37,849 nucleotides of DNA, taken from contig NZ_NRTA01000017.1 of NCBI RefSeq assembly GCF_002286735.1, positions 42,656-80,504 on the forward strand. Reading direction: 5' to 3'. The position numbers were made by a program, and so were the translations under genes. The notes beneath the pieces were generated by a model that was not told where the DNA came from, made no database searches, and saw only the letters and a program-made list of their open reading frames with translations. Within the stretch, counting starts at the first letter, position 1. The number at the start of each line of letters is the position of its first letter. This DNA is from Leptolyngbya sp. BC1307 (GTDB taxonomy: Bacteria > Cyanobacteriota > Cyanobacteriia > Phormidesmidales > Phormidesmidaceae). Positions 16,773 to 24,399 of this stretch are shown here, in pieces.

Positions 16773-19127
16773 ATGGAATTTTCGATCGCGTCACTGTTAG
16801 CCAATTTTTCAGACGACAAGTTGGTGACTGTCAAGACTCTGGAAAAAAAGCTGAACTGTACAGCTGAGCCCTGTGCCCAAGATTTGCAGATCGCCCTAGA
16901 TGCGCTGGAGCGCATTGATATTTTGCAAAAGTCTCGTGGTAAATACCGCCGGGTTCAAGAAGAAGATGTGATCGAAGGCAAGCTGCGCTGCTCTAGTAAG
17001 GGCTTTTGCTTTGCCATTCAAGACGAAGAAGGGGCCGATGATATCTACGTGCGAGAGAGCCAGCTAAATACGGCCTGGAATGGCGATCGCGTGCTGGTCA
17101 AAGTCACCAAAGACGGCAGCCGTCGCCGTAGCCCCGAAGGCGAAGTCAAGCTGATTTTGGAGCGGGCCAACGCTTCGGTGCTCTCTAAAGTCAAAGCGGG
17201 CGAAGCCGACCAGTTCAAAGCGGTCCCTCTAGATGATCGGCTGCTGTTTGATGTGGATATCACTGAGAGCGAAGCCGACTTAGCCGATGCGATTAACCAT
17301 TTGATCCATGTTGAAATCACCCGCTATCCGCTCGCCCAAAATCCGCCTCAAGGCCGGGTAGCTCGCATCTTGGGCAGCGACGCTGAAGACGCCGCCGATA
17401 TTGACATTGTCTATTGCAAGCACGATCTGCCGCGCAACTTTTCAGAAGAGGTGTTTATCGCCGCACGGGGCCTGCCCAACCGCGTCCGCAAAAGTGACAG
17501 CAAAGGCCGACTCGATCTGCGCAGCCAAACTATCATCACCATTGATGGCTCTGATGCCAAAGTCATTGACGACGCCCTCAGTCTAGAAATTACCGACGCT
17601 GGCTACCGCCGTCTGTCTGTGCATATTGCCGATGTCTCTTTTTACGTGCAGCCCAATCAGCCGATTGATCGCGAAGCCAGACGACGGGGCACGGCGGTTT
17701 ATCTGGGTGATGATGTCGTCTCTATGCTGCCGCCGCCTTTGCCCAATGCCCTTTGCGCTCTAGTTCCTGGCAAAGATCGGCTCGCTGTTTCGGTATTGGT
17801 CACGTTTGATGACGACGGCGAGGTGCTTGAATACGAAATTCAGCCCAGCGTCATTCAAGTTGATCATCAGCTCGACTACGAGCAGGTGCAGTCGATCTTG
17901 GGGCGCGAAGACGATGAAGCCCTAGCAGAGAGGGAACCGACTTCAGAAGATATAGAGCCCTTTGAGTCAGCCTATGATCTGATCGACAGCCTGTTTCAGC
18001 TCTCACAAGAAGTCCAGCAGCGACGCCACGAGCGCGGGTCTTTTGAGCTGAACTTACCTGAGCACGTTTTTCCGCCTGAGGCAGAAGAGCTAGCTGAGTA
18101 CCTTTCTCCCAAGTTTCAGTACGACGATGAGGGAGCACTCGGGGCCATGGTGGTCTCATCGCAGCTACCCGCCCGGATTATTGTCACTGAGTTTATGCTG
18201 CTGGCCAATCATCTGGTGGCTAAGCATATCCAGGCGCTGGGCATTCCGGGGCTGTACCGCATTCACCGGACCCCTGACCCGGCTGATGTGCAGGAGCTGA
18301 TGAAGCTGGCCAACAATATGGATCTCAATCTGCAGCTAGAAAACGAAGACGAGGTGCATTCCCGCGACTATCGTAACTTTACTGAGCAGTTTGCCGCTTC
18401 CAAAGCTGAAAAGGTGCTGACCTACCTGTTGCTCGCGACCTTTAAGCCAGCTGTCTACAGCGCGCAGCCGGGGCCTCATTTTGGGCTGGCGATCGCCGAT
18501 GCCTACACCCATTTTGCCTCGCCAGTACGCCGCTACCCCGATTTGCTGGTACACCGGCTGTTACATGCAGTGTTTGAGCATGGGCGCGATCGCCGCTCTT
18601 CCCGGTCGAAAGATCAGGTCAATCTGCGCCACAGCTCTTGCCACGGCAACATCAACTGGAGCGTACTGCCGCCGGCCGTGCAGCAAGAAATGGAAGAGCA
18701 ACTGTCGCGCGTGCCGATCAAAATGACGGAGCGAGAGCGGTTAGCGCAAGATGCCGAGTCCGATCTAGAAGGGCTGAAAAAAGCGGCCTTTATGCAGGCG
18801 CACACGGGCGAGGTATTTCACGGGCTGATTACGGGTGTGCAGTCCTATGGGTTCTTTGTAGAGCTAGAGGAACTGCTGGTAGAGGGCTTAGTGCATGTCA
18901 GCTCGCTAAAAGATGACTGGTATGAATATCGCTCGCGGCAGCAGAAGCTAGTTGGCCGTAAAAACCGGCAGCAGTATCGGCTGGGCGATCGCGTCGAAGT
19001 GCAGGTCAAGAGCGTTGACTACTACCGGCAGCAGATTGACCTGGTAGCCGTCGGTGGCGGCAGCGAAGCCACCGATGACGACGATGATGACAATGGCAAC
19101 GAGGACTTTAGCCAAGAAGAAGAGTAA
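16773..19127 (+). CDS. zam: RNB-family exoribonuclease, Zam-like (RNase II/R superfamily)
   Basis: A 784-residue protein. Residues 1-60 look like a winged-helix region, then cold-shock/OB-type domains (LRCSSKGFCFAIQDEEGADD), a central RNB catalytic domain (about 240-600), an S1 domain (about 670-755, GEVFHGLITGVQSYGFFVE), and a very acidic tail (DDDDDDNGNED). RNB enzymes degrade RNA 3' to 5'. Length and N-terminal sequence fit the cyanobacterial Zam type, first described from an acetazolamide-resistance locus in Synechocystis, rather than the shorter RNase II. The RNB metal motif reads TIDGSDAKVIDD: D258, D266 and D267 are present, but the aspartate expected at 264 is valine. AAGGA lies 11 bases before the ATG. 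ubiX follows directly. Confidence 0.85.
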   Translation: MEFSIASLLANFSDDKLVTVKTLEKKLNCTAEPCAQDLQIALDALERIDILQKSRGKYRRVQEEDVIEGKLRCSSKGFCFAIQDEEGADDIYVRESQLNTAWNGDRVLVKVTKDGSRRRSPEGEVKLILERANASVLSKVKAGEADQFKAVPLDDRLLFDVDITESEADLADAINHLIHVEITRYPLAQNPPQGRVARILGSDAEDAADIDIVYCKHDLPRNFSEEVFIAARGLPNRVRKSDSKGRLDLRSQTIITIDGSDAKVIDDALSLEITDAGYRRLSVHIADVSFYVQPNQPIDREARRRGTAVYLGDDVVSMLPPPLPNALCALVPGKDRLAVSVLVTFDDDGEVLEYEIQPSVIQVDHQLDYEQVQSILGREDDEALAEREPTSEDIEPFESAYDLIDSLFQLSQEVQQRRHERGSFELNLPEHVFPPEAEELAEYLSPKFQYDDEGALGAMVVSSQLPARIIVTEFMLLANHLVAKHIQALGIPGLYRIHRTPDPADVQELMKLANNMDLNLQLENEDEVHSRDYRNFTEQFAASKAEKVLTYLLLATFKPAVYSAQPGPHFGLAIADAYTHFASPVRRYPDLLVHRLLHAVFEHGRDRRSSRSKDQVNLRHSSCHGNINWSVLPPAVQQEMEEQLSRVPIKMTERERLAQDAESDLEGLKKAAFMQAHTGEVFHGLITGVQSYGFFVELEELLVEGLVHVSSLKDDWYEYRSRQQKLVGRKNRQQYRLGDRVEVQVKSVDYYRQQIDLVAVGGGSEATDDDDDDNGNEDFSQEEE

Positions 19128-19194
19128 GCCCAGCCTCGCCGTACTCAATCCGCTATCAATTGCCACCTATCTATCAGCAGGACTAACGCCAAAA

Positions 19195-19857
19195 GTGACC
19201 GTGGACAACGCTGCTGAGTCAGTAAACGCTAATCTCACGCTGCCTACGCCTCAACGACCGATGATTTTGGGGGTGAGCGGCGCTTCAGGGATGATCTATG
19301 CGGTGCGATCGCTCAAGCATTTGCTGAGCGCGGGCTATACCGTTGATCTAGTCGCCTCCCGGGCCTCTCATCAGGTCTGGCTAAAAGAAGACGGCGTGCA
19401 GATGCCGACTAACCCCGAGCAGCAAGCAGACTTCTGGCGAGAGCAGGCGGGCGTCCAGTCTGCCGGTAAGCTGCGCTGTCACGCCTGGGGCAATGTGGGG
19501 GCTAGCATTGCCAGTGGTTCATTTAGAGCGTTGGGTATGGTGATTATGCCTTGCAGTATGAGTACGGTCGGTAAGCTGGCAGCAGGGTTGAGTTCAGACT
19601 TGCTAGAGCGCGCTGCCGATGTGCAGATCAAAGAGGGGCGATCGCTGGTCGTCGTGCCGAGAGAGACACCACTAAGTCTGATTCATCTGCGCAACCTCAC
19701 CACTCTGGCTGAAGCAGGGGCGCGGATCGTGCCCGCCATTCCGGCCTGGTACCACCGCCCGCAGTCAGTTGAAGACCTGGTTGACTTTGTTGTGGCTAGA
19801 GCGCTGGATCAGCTTGCGATAGACTGTGTACCATTACGACGTTGGGAAGGCAAATAA
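19195..19857 (+). CDS. ubiX: flavin prenyltransferase UbiX
   Basis: A UbiX/Pad1-family enzyme, which makes prenylated FMN, the cofactor of UbiD-type decarboxylases. The FMN-binding MILGVSGASG motif is near the N-terminus. The conserved WGNVGASIASGSFRALGMVIMPCSMSTVGKLA block follows, then the phosphate/prenyl site VVVPRETPLSLIHLRN. The start is unclear. The frame is open back to an ATG at 19054, overlapping the RNase gene by 74 bases, but those extra residues are low-complexity and read from the acidic-tail codons. I chose the GTG at 19195 (AGGA 12 bases before); the ATG at 19261 would give the usual ~198 residues. The protein ends 25 bases before the next start and is probably co-transcribed with the RNase and the LapA-like gene. 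Confidence 0.87.
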   Translation: MTVDNAAESVNANLTLPTPQRPMILGVSGASGMIYAVRSLKHLLSAGYTVDLVASRASHQVWLKEDGVQMPTNPEQQADFWREQAGVQSAGKLRCHAWGNVGASIASGSFRALGMVIMPCSMSTVGKLAAGLSSDLLERAADVQIKEGRSLVVVPRETPLSLIHLRNLTTLAEAGARIVPAIPAWYHRPQSVEDLVDFVVARALDQLAIDCVPLRRWEGK

Positions 19858-19882
19858 AAAGGCCCCCTGGAGGTACTCAACC

Positions 19883-20914
19883 ATGCCCCGACTGATTGTT
19901 CTGCTGCTGATCCTGGCTGCGCTGATAGTGCTAGCCGTACAAAACCTGTCTCCTGCCGTCGCACTGGTCATTTTGAGCGGCAAGACCATCGAAATTCCCT
20001 TTGGCCTGCTGTTGCTCGGGGCCGTCTGTCTCGGTGCTTTGGTGACACTGCTGATCTACGCGCTAGTTGGCCTGCAACGACCGCCCGAAAGCAAGTACCG
20101 CCCGATGGGCAGACGAGTGCCCTACCCAGAGAGCCCTGGCAGCACGACTCTGCCTAACGCTAGCCCGTCTAGCTCATCGACTGGCTCCCAGGCAGATCCT
20201 AACTACAGTCGTTCTTCGGCCTTTGTCAGCGAACCTGCGCCTGCTCAAACGGTCAGCTCGCCTCAAGACTCACCGCCCCGTACCGCTCACAAGCCATTTG
20301 TCACCCCGCCACCCAGCCGAGAAACGCCCCCCTCGGTAAAAAAAAAGAGTGATGACGACCCGACCCCTCGCAGTCGCCGCACTGACGATGACTGGGGCGA
20401 TCGCCGCACCCCGGAGCAGCGCAACAGCTGGGACGCTGAGGACGAAGACCCCTCGCTCCGTGGCTCCGCTGCAGCTGGCCAAATCCCCTCTCCTAAGCGG
20501 GGCCTATTTGATTTCATTCGGCCCGGAAGCACTCGTGAAAGCCCCGACCGTCTAGCTGACGATATTGCGTCCGGATGGGAGTCATCTGCCGATCAAGCTA
20601 GCGGCTATGCGGAAGATGATCGCTACCGTCGTCCGAGCTATCAAGGCGACGGCGATGAGCTTGACCAGGGCTGGGAAAGCTTCGACAGCTATGACAATCC
20701 GCCGCCGCCCAGCGCACCCGGCTACACCCGCAGGGTCTATGCCGATGGCCTCTATGGGGCTGACAGTGACGATATCGCTGACGACTATGCGGATCTCGAC
20801 CGAGATGGCGTTGACCAAATGGGGCCTGACGGCGTGTATGAAGCTGACTACCGGGTGATTGCCCCACCGACCCGACCGCTAGACGACGATGAGGAGCCGT
20901 ATTCCTCGTCTTAA
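19883..20914 (+). CDS. LapA-like (DUF1049) membrane protein with long acidic disordered tail
   Basis: A 343-residue protein. The first ~65 residues form two membrane helices (about 3-22 and 39-62) in the pattern LAVQNLSPAVALVILSGKTIEIPFGLLLL, as in LapA/DUF1049 proteins. The other ~280 residues are polar and low-complexity, rich in Pro, Ser, Asp and Arg, with repeated Asp/Tyr pieces (DDIADDYADLDRDG), and probably disordered in the cytosol. I chose the ATG at 19883 because GGAGGT (19869-19874) lies eight bases upstream, an excellent ribosome-binding site; an upstream ATG at 19826 would overlap ubiX. E. coli LapA takes part in regulating lipopolysaccharide synthesis; the role of the tailed cyanobacterial form is unknown. 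Confidence 0.65.
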   Translation: MPRLIVLLLILAALIVLAVQNLSPAVALVILSGKTIEIPFGLLLLGAVCLGALVTLLIYALVGLQRPPESKYRPMGRRVPYPESPGSTTLPNASPSSSSTGSQADPNYSRSSAFVSEPAPAQTVSSPQDSPPRTAHKPFVTPPPSRETPPSVKKKSDDDPTPRSRRTDDDWGDRRTPEQRNSWDAEDEDPSLRGSAAAGQIPSPKRGLFDFIRPGSTRESPDRLADDIASGWESSADQASGYAEDDRYRRPSYQGDGDELDQGWESFDSYDNPPPPSAPGYTRRVYADGLYGADSDDIADDYADLDRDGVDQMGPDGVYEADYRVIAPPTRPLDDDEEPYSSS

Positions 20915-20992
20915 GCGTTGCTAGATCAGTAACCAGTTAACGCTTGAGCTGATTGATCGCTATCCTGTTATCTGTGCGCCTATATCTGCAAC

Positions 20993-22363
20993 ATGACTTC
21001 GCTGGCTAGCCCTATCCATCAACGCTATACCGCTGGTAGCTGTACGCTTGATGTCACGCTGCAGCTCTCGGCGCTGTCGCAATGGCAGCCGCAGCCGGTC
21101 GCTCACCAGCTACAGTTTCAGCTATGGCTACGACCTGCCGATAGCGACGAAACTGCTGCGACTTTGGTGACCGAAGGCGATCGCCAAACCCTCCAATCAG
21201 TCACCCACTACATTCAGCAGCAAACCCGCGCGACCCTGGCCTTAGCCAGCCTTAATACGGGGACTGCTCGCTCCGTGCCGCCGCTGCCCCCCGGCTGTAA
21301 GATAGCGTCCCCCCTCAGCTATCTACAGCTTTGTGACCTGACAACTGTCCTTAACCAGTGCGAACAGGCCGTCCGTCCGCTGCCTGTGTCTCTCAGTCTG
21401 GCTTTAGCGAGCGAACCCTCCAGTAGCGCTACTGAGGGCAGCCCCGAGCGCCGTAGCAGAGACAGCGGCAATCTAATTTCGTTAGCAGCCGTCCGTCGTC
21501 GCCCTAAGCTATGGGCCAGTTCTGCTGCTGCCGCCGTATTTGCTATTGGCCTGACGACGACGCTGTGGCCAGTTGTTAATCGAGACGCAACTACCTCCGC
21601 GCCAGAAGTCGCCTCAGAATCAGACTATTCTGCCGCTGCCCCTCGCCCAGATCAATCCCCATCCAATCAATCTCCAGAAGCGTCCGCGCCTAGAGACCTG
21701 GAGGCACCTGATGCGAGCGCCGTGCCAGAGGGTAGTAATACGTTACCTGCTTTGCCTGGCCGTTCTGCTGGCCGCTCTGAGAGCCCACCGGCGGGTAGCC
21801 GTGCCCCTGCCGACAGTCGTCCAAAACAGCCACCTGGCCCGATGCCCAATCAGCCCGCTCAATCGGCAGGTGCTGAATCGAATGAGTCCCTCGCCTCAGC
21901 ACCTGCCAATGTCAGCGAAGATGCACCCGCAGCAGCCCGTCAAGCCGAGCCGATAGCACCCTCTGCGGCCAGCTCTGCAGCCAGTGCCGATACCGCTGAG
22001 GAATTCTCTGTCGCTGATGCTCCCACACCAGTCTCTCCAGCCGCTACCGATGAAGCGGATACTATTGCGCAGATACAAGCCTATTTTGCAGCCCGCTGGC
22101 AACCCGATCAGTCGGCCAGTCAAGCACCGCTAGCCTATCAGATGCGGCTATCTGGATCGGGTGAGGTCGTGACCTTTGCAGCGCTTAGCGAAGCAGCCCA
22201 AGCCTATCGCGATCGCTTGCTCCCCCCCGATGGCCAACCCCTCACGTTTTCAATGAGCCCTGATGACTCAACCACTAACGGCCACAGCACTGCTCAATCT
22301 GCCGGGATGACCCTGCGCATAGTGCTCACAGCCAGCGGACAGGTGCGAATTTCCAAATTTTAG
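20993..22363 (+). CDS. DUF4335-like single-pass protein
   Basis: A 456-residue protein. The N-terminal part (1-140) begins HQRYTAGSCTLDVTLQLSAL and later reads SPLSYLQLCDLTTVLNQCEQ; this two-part pattern resembles cyanobacterial DUF4335 proteins. A membrane helix (about 174-195, LWASSAAAAVFAIGLTTTLW) follows a basic stretch. Then come ~150 residues rich in Pro, Ala and Ser, and a compact C-terminal domain (about 353-456) containing QAYFAARWQPDQ and ending LRIVLTASGQVRISKF, with strand-like ends. I know of no function. The family match is from memory of the pattern. It follows the LapA-like gene by 78 bases on the same strand. Confidence 0.58.
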   Translation: MTSLASPIHQRYTAGSCTLDVTLQLSALSQWQPQPVAHQLQFQLWLRPADSDETAATLVTEGDRQTLQSVTHYIQQQTRATLALASLNTGTARSVPPLPPGCKIASPLSYLQLCDLTTVLNQCEQAVRPLPVSLSLALASEPSSSATEGSPERRSRDSGNLISLAAVRRRPKLWASSAAAAVFAIGLTTTLWPVVNRDATTSAPEVASESDYSAAAPRPDQSPSNQSPEASAPRDLEAPDASAVPEGSNTLPALPGRSAGRSESPPAGSRAPADSRPKQPPGPMPNQPAQSAGAESNESLASAPANVSEDAPAAARQAEPIAPSAASSAASADTAEEFSVADAPTPVSPAATDEADTIAQIQAYFAARWQPDQSASQAPLAYQMRLSGSGEVVTFAALSEAAQAYRDRLLPPDGQPLTFSMSPDDSTTNGHSTAQSAGMTLRIVLTASGQVRISKF

Positions 22364-22377
22364 CGATCGCTTGTCGC

Positions 22378-22875
22378 CTATGGCTTCTGGGCACGCTTAG
22401 CCTGCCGTCGGCGCTTTTGAACGGCGGCTACGGCTTTTTCTACAGGAAAGCCGACCACTGGAATAACCTGATGCTGGCGATCGCGCTCTAGCTGCCGCAG
22501 TTCGGTGTAGTCCACATGGTGAATGCAGTTCACCGGGCAGGTATCAATCGCCTCCTGCACTAGGTCTTCTGAATCGCCGTCCTGGCAGATCACCCGCGCC
22601 CGGCCATAGTCAGGCTCAATATAAAACGTACGGCGTGCCACATGAGCGCAGTGGGTACAGCCAATGCAGGTCAGCTCGTCAACATACACCCCCGTTTGGC
22701 GAAAGCGTCCGCCTAGCTCTGGTTCCAACCCAGTGCGCGATTGCGCATCTCTGAGCGATCCACCCAGCTCTGGCTCTAGCCCAGTGCGGCGGTCTGGACT
22801 GGCGGCTGACGTTGAGTACTCAGCCTCTGCTTTCAGGGCGTTGTCCGGCGTCAGTGCGTCTCGGTTTTCGGCCAT
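22378..22875 (-). CDS. 4Fe-4S ferredoxin with duplicated N-terminal peptide
   Basis: A 165-residue protein with one ferredoxin-type iron-sulfur site: C70, C73 and C76 in CIGCTHCAHVA, and C113 in DTCPVNCIHHVDY (C117 is an extra cysteine). The sequence ARRTFYIEPDYGRARV between them is typical of a cyanobacterial and plastid ferredoxin family, also found fused to DnaJ domains in plants. The C-terminus is basic (KRRRQAKRAQ). Before the cluster domain the peptide RTGLEPELGG occurs twice, 17 residues apart (30-39 and 47-56). The electron-transfer partner is not evident. It converges with the DUF4335-like gene with 14 bases between stops. Confidence 0.86.
   Translation of the reverse strand: MAENRDALTPDNALKAEAEYSTSAASPDRRTGLEPELGGSLRDAQSRTGLEPELGGRFRQTGVYVDELTCIGCTHCAHVARRTFYIEPDYGRARVICQDGDSEDLVQEAIDTCPVNCIHHVDYTELRQLERDRQHQVIPVVGFPVEKAVAAVQKRRRQAKRAQKP
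22708..22788 (-). repeat. 51-bp in-frame duplication inside the ferredoxin gene
   Basis: Two copies encode RTGLEPELGG, with period 51 bases. The DNA copies differ at several third positions, so the duplication is not brand new and the peptide seems to be kept. Confidence 0.8.
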
Positions 22876-22956
22876 GTTAATACCTGATTACGTCTGTGCT
22901 ACGTGGGGACTATGTGGGGACTATGTGGAGATCAGCTCTTTGGGGCGGCAGCTAAT

Positions 22957-22991
22957 AAAAAACCTCGGCCCATAGGTAGCCGAGGTTTTTT
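22957..22991 (-). terminator. intrinsic terminator after ycf35
   Basis: A perfect 13-bp inverted repeat (22957-22969 with 22979-22991) with a nine-base loop and A6/T6 flanks, so it can act both ways. It lies 30 bases after the ycf35 stop on the minus strand and separates it from the ferredoxin gene. Confidence 0.87.
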
Positions 22992-23021
22992 GATCAGTAA
23001 ATTCTGGGCTATTACCCCGAC

Positions 23022-23414
23022 TTACGCACCCCAGCGCTGCAGCACCAAGCGAATAGAACCATCTTTATTGTCTACCTGCTCAGCTACCTGAAAGCCCTGG
23101 CTAGCAGACTCGTTTAAAACCGTATGGTAAGCGTAGCGCTGCGTCACCTGATTTAGAAAGCCATCTACCGAAAGCGGCTGCTTCCAATACTGCAGATCGG
23201 CCACTAGCTCGTAGTCACCGCTTTCAGCGCTGCGCTTAAACCCTAAGTCATAGCCGTTGTCCTGCTCAATGACTAGCTCCGCGGTTTCGGTCTTTCCCTG
23301 ATAGCCTCGAACTGGCCGAGGGCCAGTCTGCCAGCGTACGCCTGCATCGCTCAGCGCCTGCTGCAAAGAGGTGAGATTACGGAGCTTAGTCTTTATCTGG
23401 CTAAAGTGAGACAT
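23022..23414 (-). CDS. ycf35: Ycf35 / DUF1257 protein
   Basis: A 130-residue protein of the DUF1257 (Ycf35) family, present in cyanobacteria, some phages and red-lineage plastids. It begins MSHFSQIKTKLRNL, the usual start of the family, followed by LQQALSDAGVRW, GYQGKTETAELVIEQDNGYDLGF, DYELVADLQYW, LNQVTQRYAYH and a conserved end. I set the start at the ATG at 23414; the frame is open ten codons further but those residues are not family-like. Its molecular function is unknown. It lies 128 bases downstream of the DUF2997 gene on the same strand, a pairing often seen in cyanobacteria, so the two products may act together. A strong terminator follows. Confidence 0.88.
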   Translation of the reverse strand: MSHFSQIKTKLRNLTSLQQALSDAGVRWQTGPRPVRGYQGKTETAELVIEQDNGYDLGFKRSAESGDYELVADLQYWKQPLSVDGFLNQVTQRYAYHTVLNESASQGFQVAEQVDNKDGSIRLVLQRWGA

Positions 23415-23542
23415 TTTCAAAACCGGGCTACTAGATGAGCACAAAAAGTTAACAGCAGTCGAGCAAAACGGGACGAAGTGAGCACCGACTTTAGCTTTAA
23501 CGCGGGCCTAAAACCCGACGCTAGCTAAAAACTGATAGCAGG

Positions 23543-23752
23543 CTACCAGCGGCTTTCGGATACCTGCGAGCGAGCAGCGTTGGAAACTTGAACAGGCTGA
23601 GCATAAAATTCAGAAGACTTGCTGTGAGCGACTACTTGGCCTAGCTGAGCCTCAATAGCAGCTGTCACCTCAGCGCAAGAAGCGCCAATGATGCCAGTCA
23701 CAGTCTCCTTCACTCGGCCATCCGGATAGATTACAAACTCAAGCGTTTCCAT
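23543..23752 (-). CDS. DUF2997 small protein
   Basis: A 69-residue protein starting METLEFVIYPDGRVKETVTGI, followed by GASCAEVTAAIEAQLGQVV, the DUF2997 pattern (two beta strands, then a helix containing a conserved Cys-x-x-Val/hydrophobic stretch). The ATG at 23752 is chosen because the open frame further upstream gives a basic, aromatic peptide unlike the family. Function is unknown. It precedes ycf35 on the same strand; co-occurrence with DUF1257 suggests a shared role. Its promoter region faces that of narM. Confidence 0.8.
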   Translation of the reverse strand: METLEFVIYPDGRVKETVTGIIGASCAEVTAAIEAQLGQVVAHSKSSEFYAQPVQVSNAARSQVSESRW

Positions 23753-23880
23753 AAAACCAACCGCCAAATAGCTGAATCTGAAAAAGCTGTGGGCAAGCCT
23801 TATCACGCCACTGCCCCAGCCTGCCATTTCTGATGAAATGGCCTTTCGCAACCGGCGTTACAGGTCAATAAAAATCACCT

Positions 23881-23965
23881 GTAGCGCTTTGAGCTACGCC
23901 TGACGATATGCTTTACATCGTCTTTTAATCGTAGTCAATGTCCCTGATTTTATCTAGGGACATTG
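23881..23965. other. three consecutive stem-loops in the DUF2997/narM intergenic region
   Basis: Three inverted repeats follow one another: GTAGC/GCTAC (23881-23885 with 23893-23897), GACGAT/ATCGTC (23902-23907 with 23917-23922), and CAATGTCCCT/AGGGACATTG (23936-23945 with 23956-23965, perfect, 10-base loop). No U-tract follows on either strand. On the minus strand they would lie 129-213 bases before the DUF2997 start. Confidence 0.6.
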
Positions 23966-23994
23966 CATCAAAACTTAATAGTTCTTAGCAACAG

Positions 23995-24036
23995 GTAGGC
24001 GTGTTTACCCTCGACATTTTCAGTTTCCCTTAACTT
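23995..24036 (+). promoter_or_regulatory. NtcA-activated promoter for narM
   Basis: GTA-GGCGTGTT-TAC at 23995-24008 is an exact GTA-N8-TAC NtcA box. Exactly 22 bases later TAACTT (24031-24036) matches the TAN3T -10 element. This is the canonical layout of NtcA class-II promoters. Transcription would start near 24043, leaving a leader of about 355 bases before narM. The distance to the gene is the weak point. Confidence 0.62.
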
Positions 24037-24069
24037 TTCTAAACAGTCAAGGTAAAAAGGCAAAGCGCT

Positions 24070-24111
24070 ACCTGAGGTAGAACTCTGTGATCAAAGATCT
24101 CTTCCTCAGGT
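24070..24111 (+). other. inverted repeat in the putative narM leader
   Basis: ACCTGAGG (24070-24077) and CCTCAGGT (24104-24111) form an 8-bp stem (nine with the flanking T/A). The first arm is also part of a near-palindrome CTACCTGAGGTAG. It could form in the narM 5' leader; there is no U-tract. Confidence 0.5.
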
Positions 24112-24322
24112 AAAGTTGTGAGTTTTGTGGGCCTCTGCTTTACAGCTAAGTACACTGTTATTGCCTTCACGCTAACTCTGGCTGGTTTGCGCTACGCTTT
24201 TTGGCCAATCCCCTTTTGGCCAATCCCTTTTTACTCAATCCTCTGAAGTGTTTAGCCAGACGGGTAGCGGTATACTGCAGCCTAGAAAGGCTAGAATTCG
24301 TCTTCCCCGGCATCTTCCGGCA

Positions 24323-24364
24323 GTGTGCGAATTTGACTGTACGGATCTGGCTGTGCGGATTTAG
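24323..24364. repeat. 14-bp degenerate tandem repeat, three copies, before narM
   Basis: GTGTGCGAATTTGA, CTGTACGGATCTGG and CTGTGCGGATTTAG follow each other without gaps, ending 35 bases before the narM start codon. Copies differ at a few positions each. Confidence 0.7.
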
Positions 24365-24399
24365 CTGTTCTGCTAAAAGTATTCGTTTGGGCATCTTCT

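Noticed and set aside
24167-24394. 75-codon minus-strand frame opposite the narM leader
   Set aside because: Its sequence is built from the local tandem repeats and lies in the probable 5' leader; no initiation signal.
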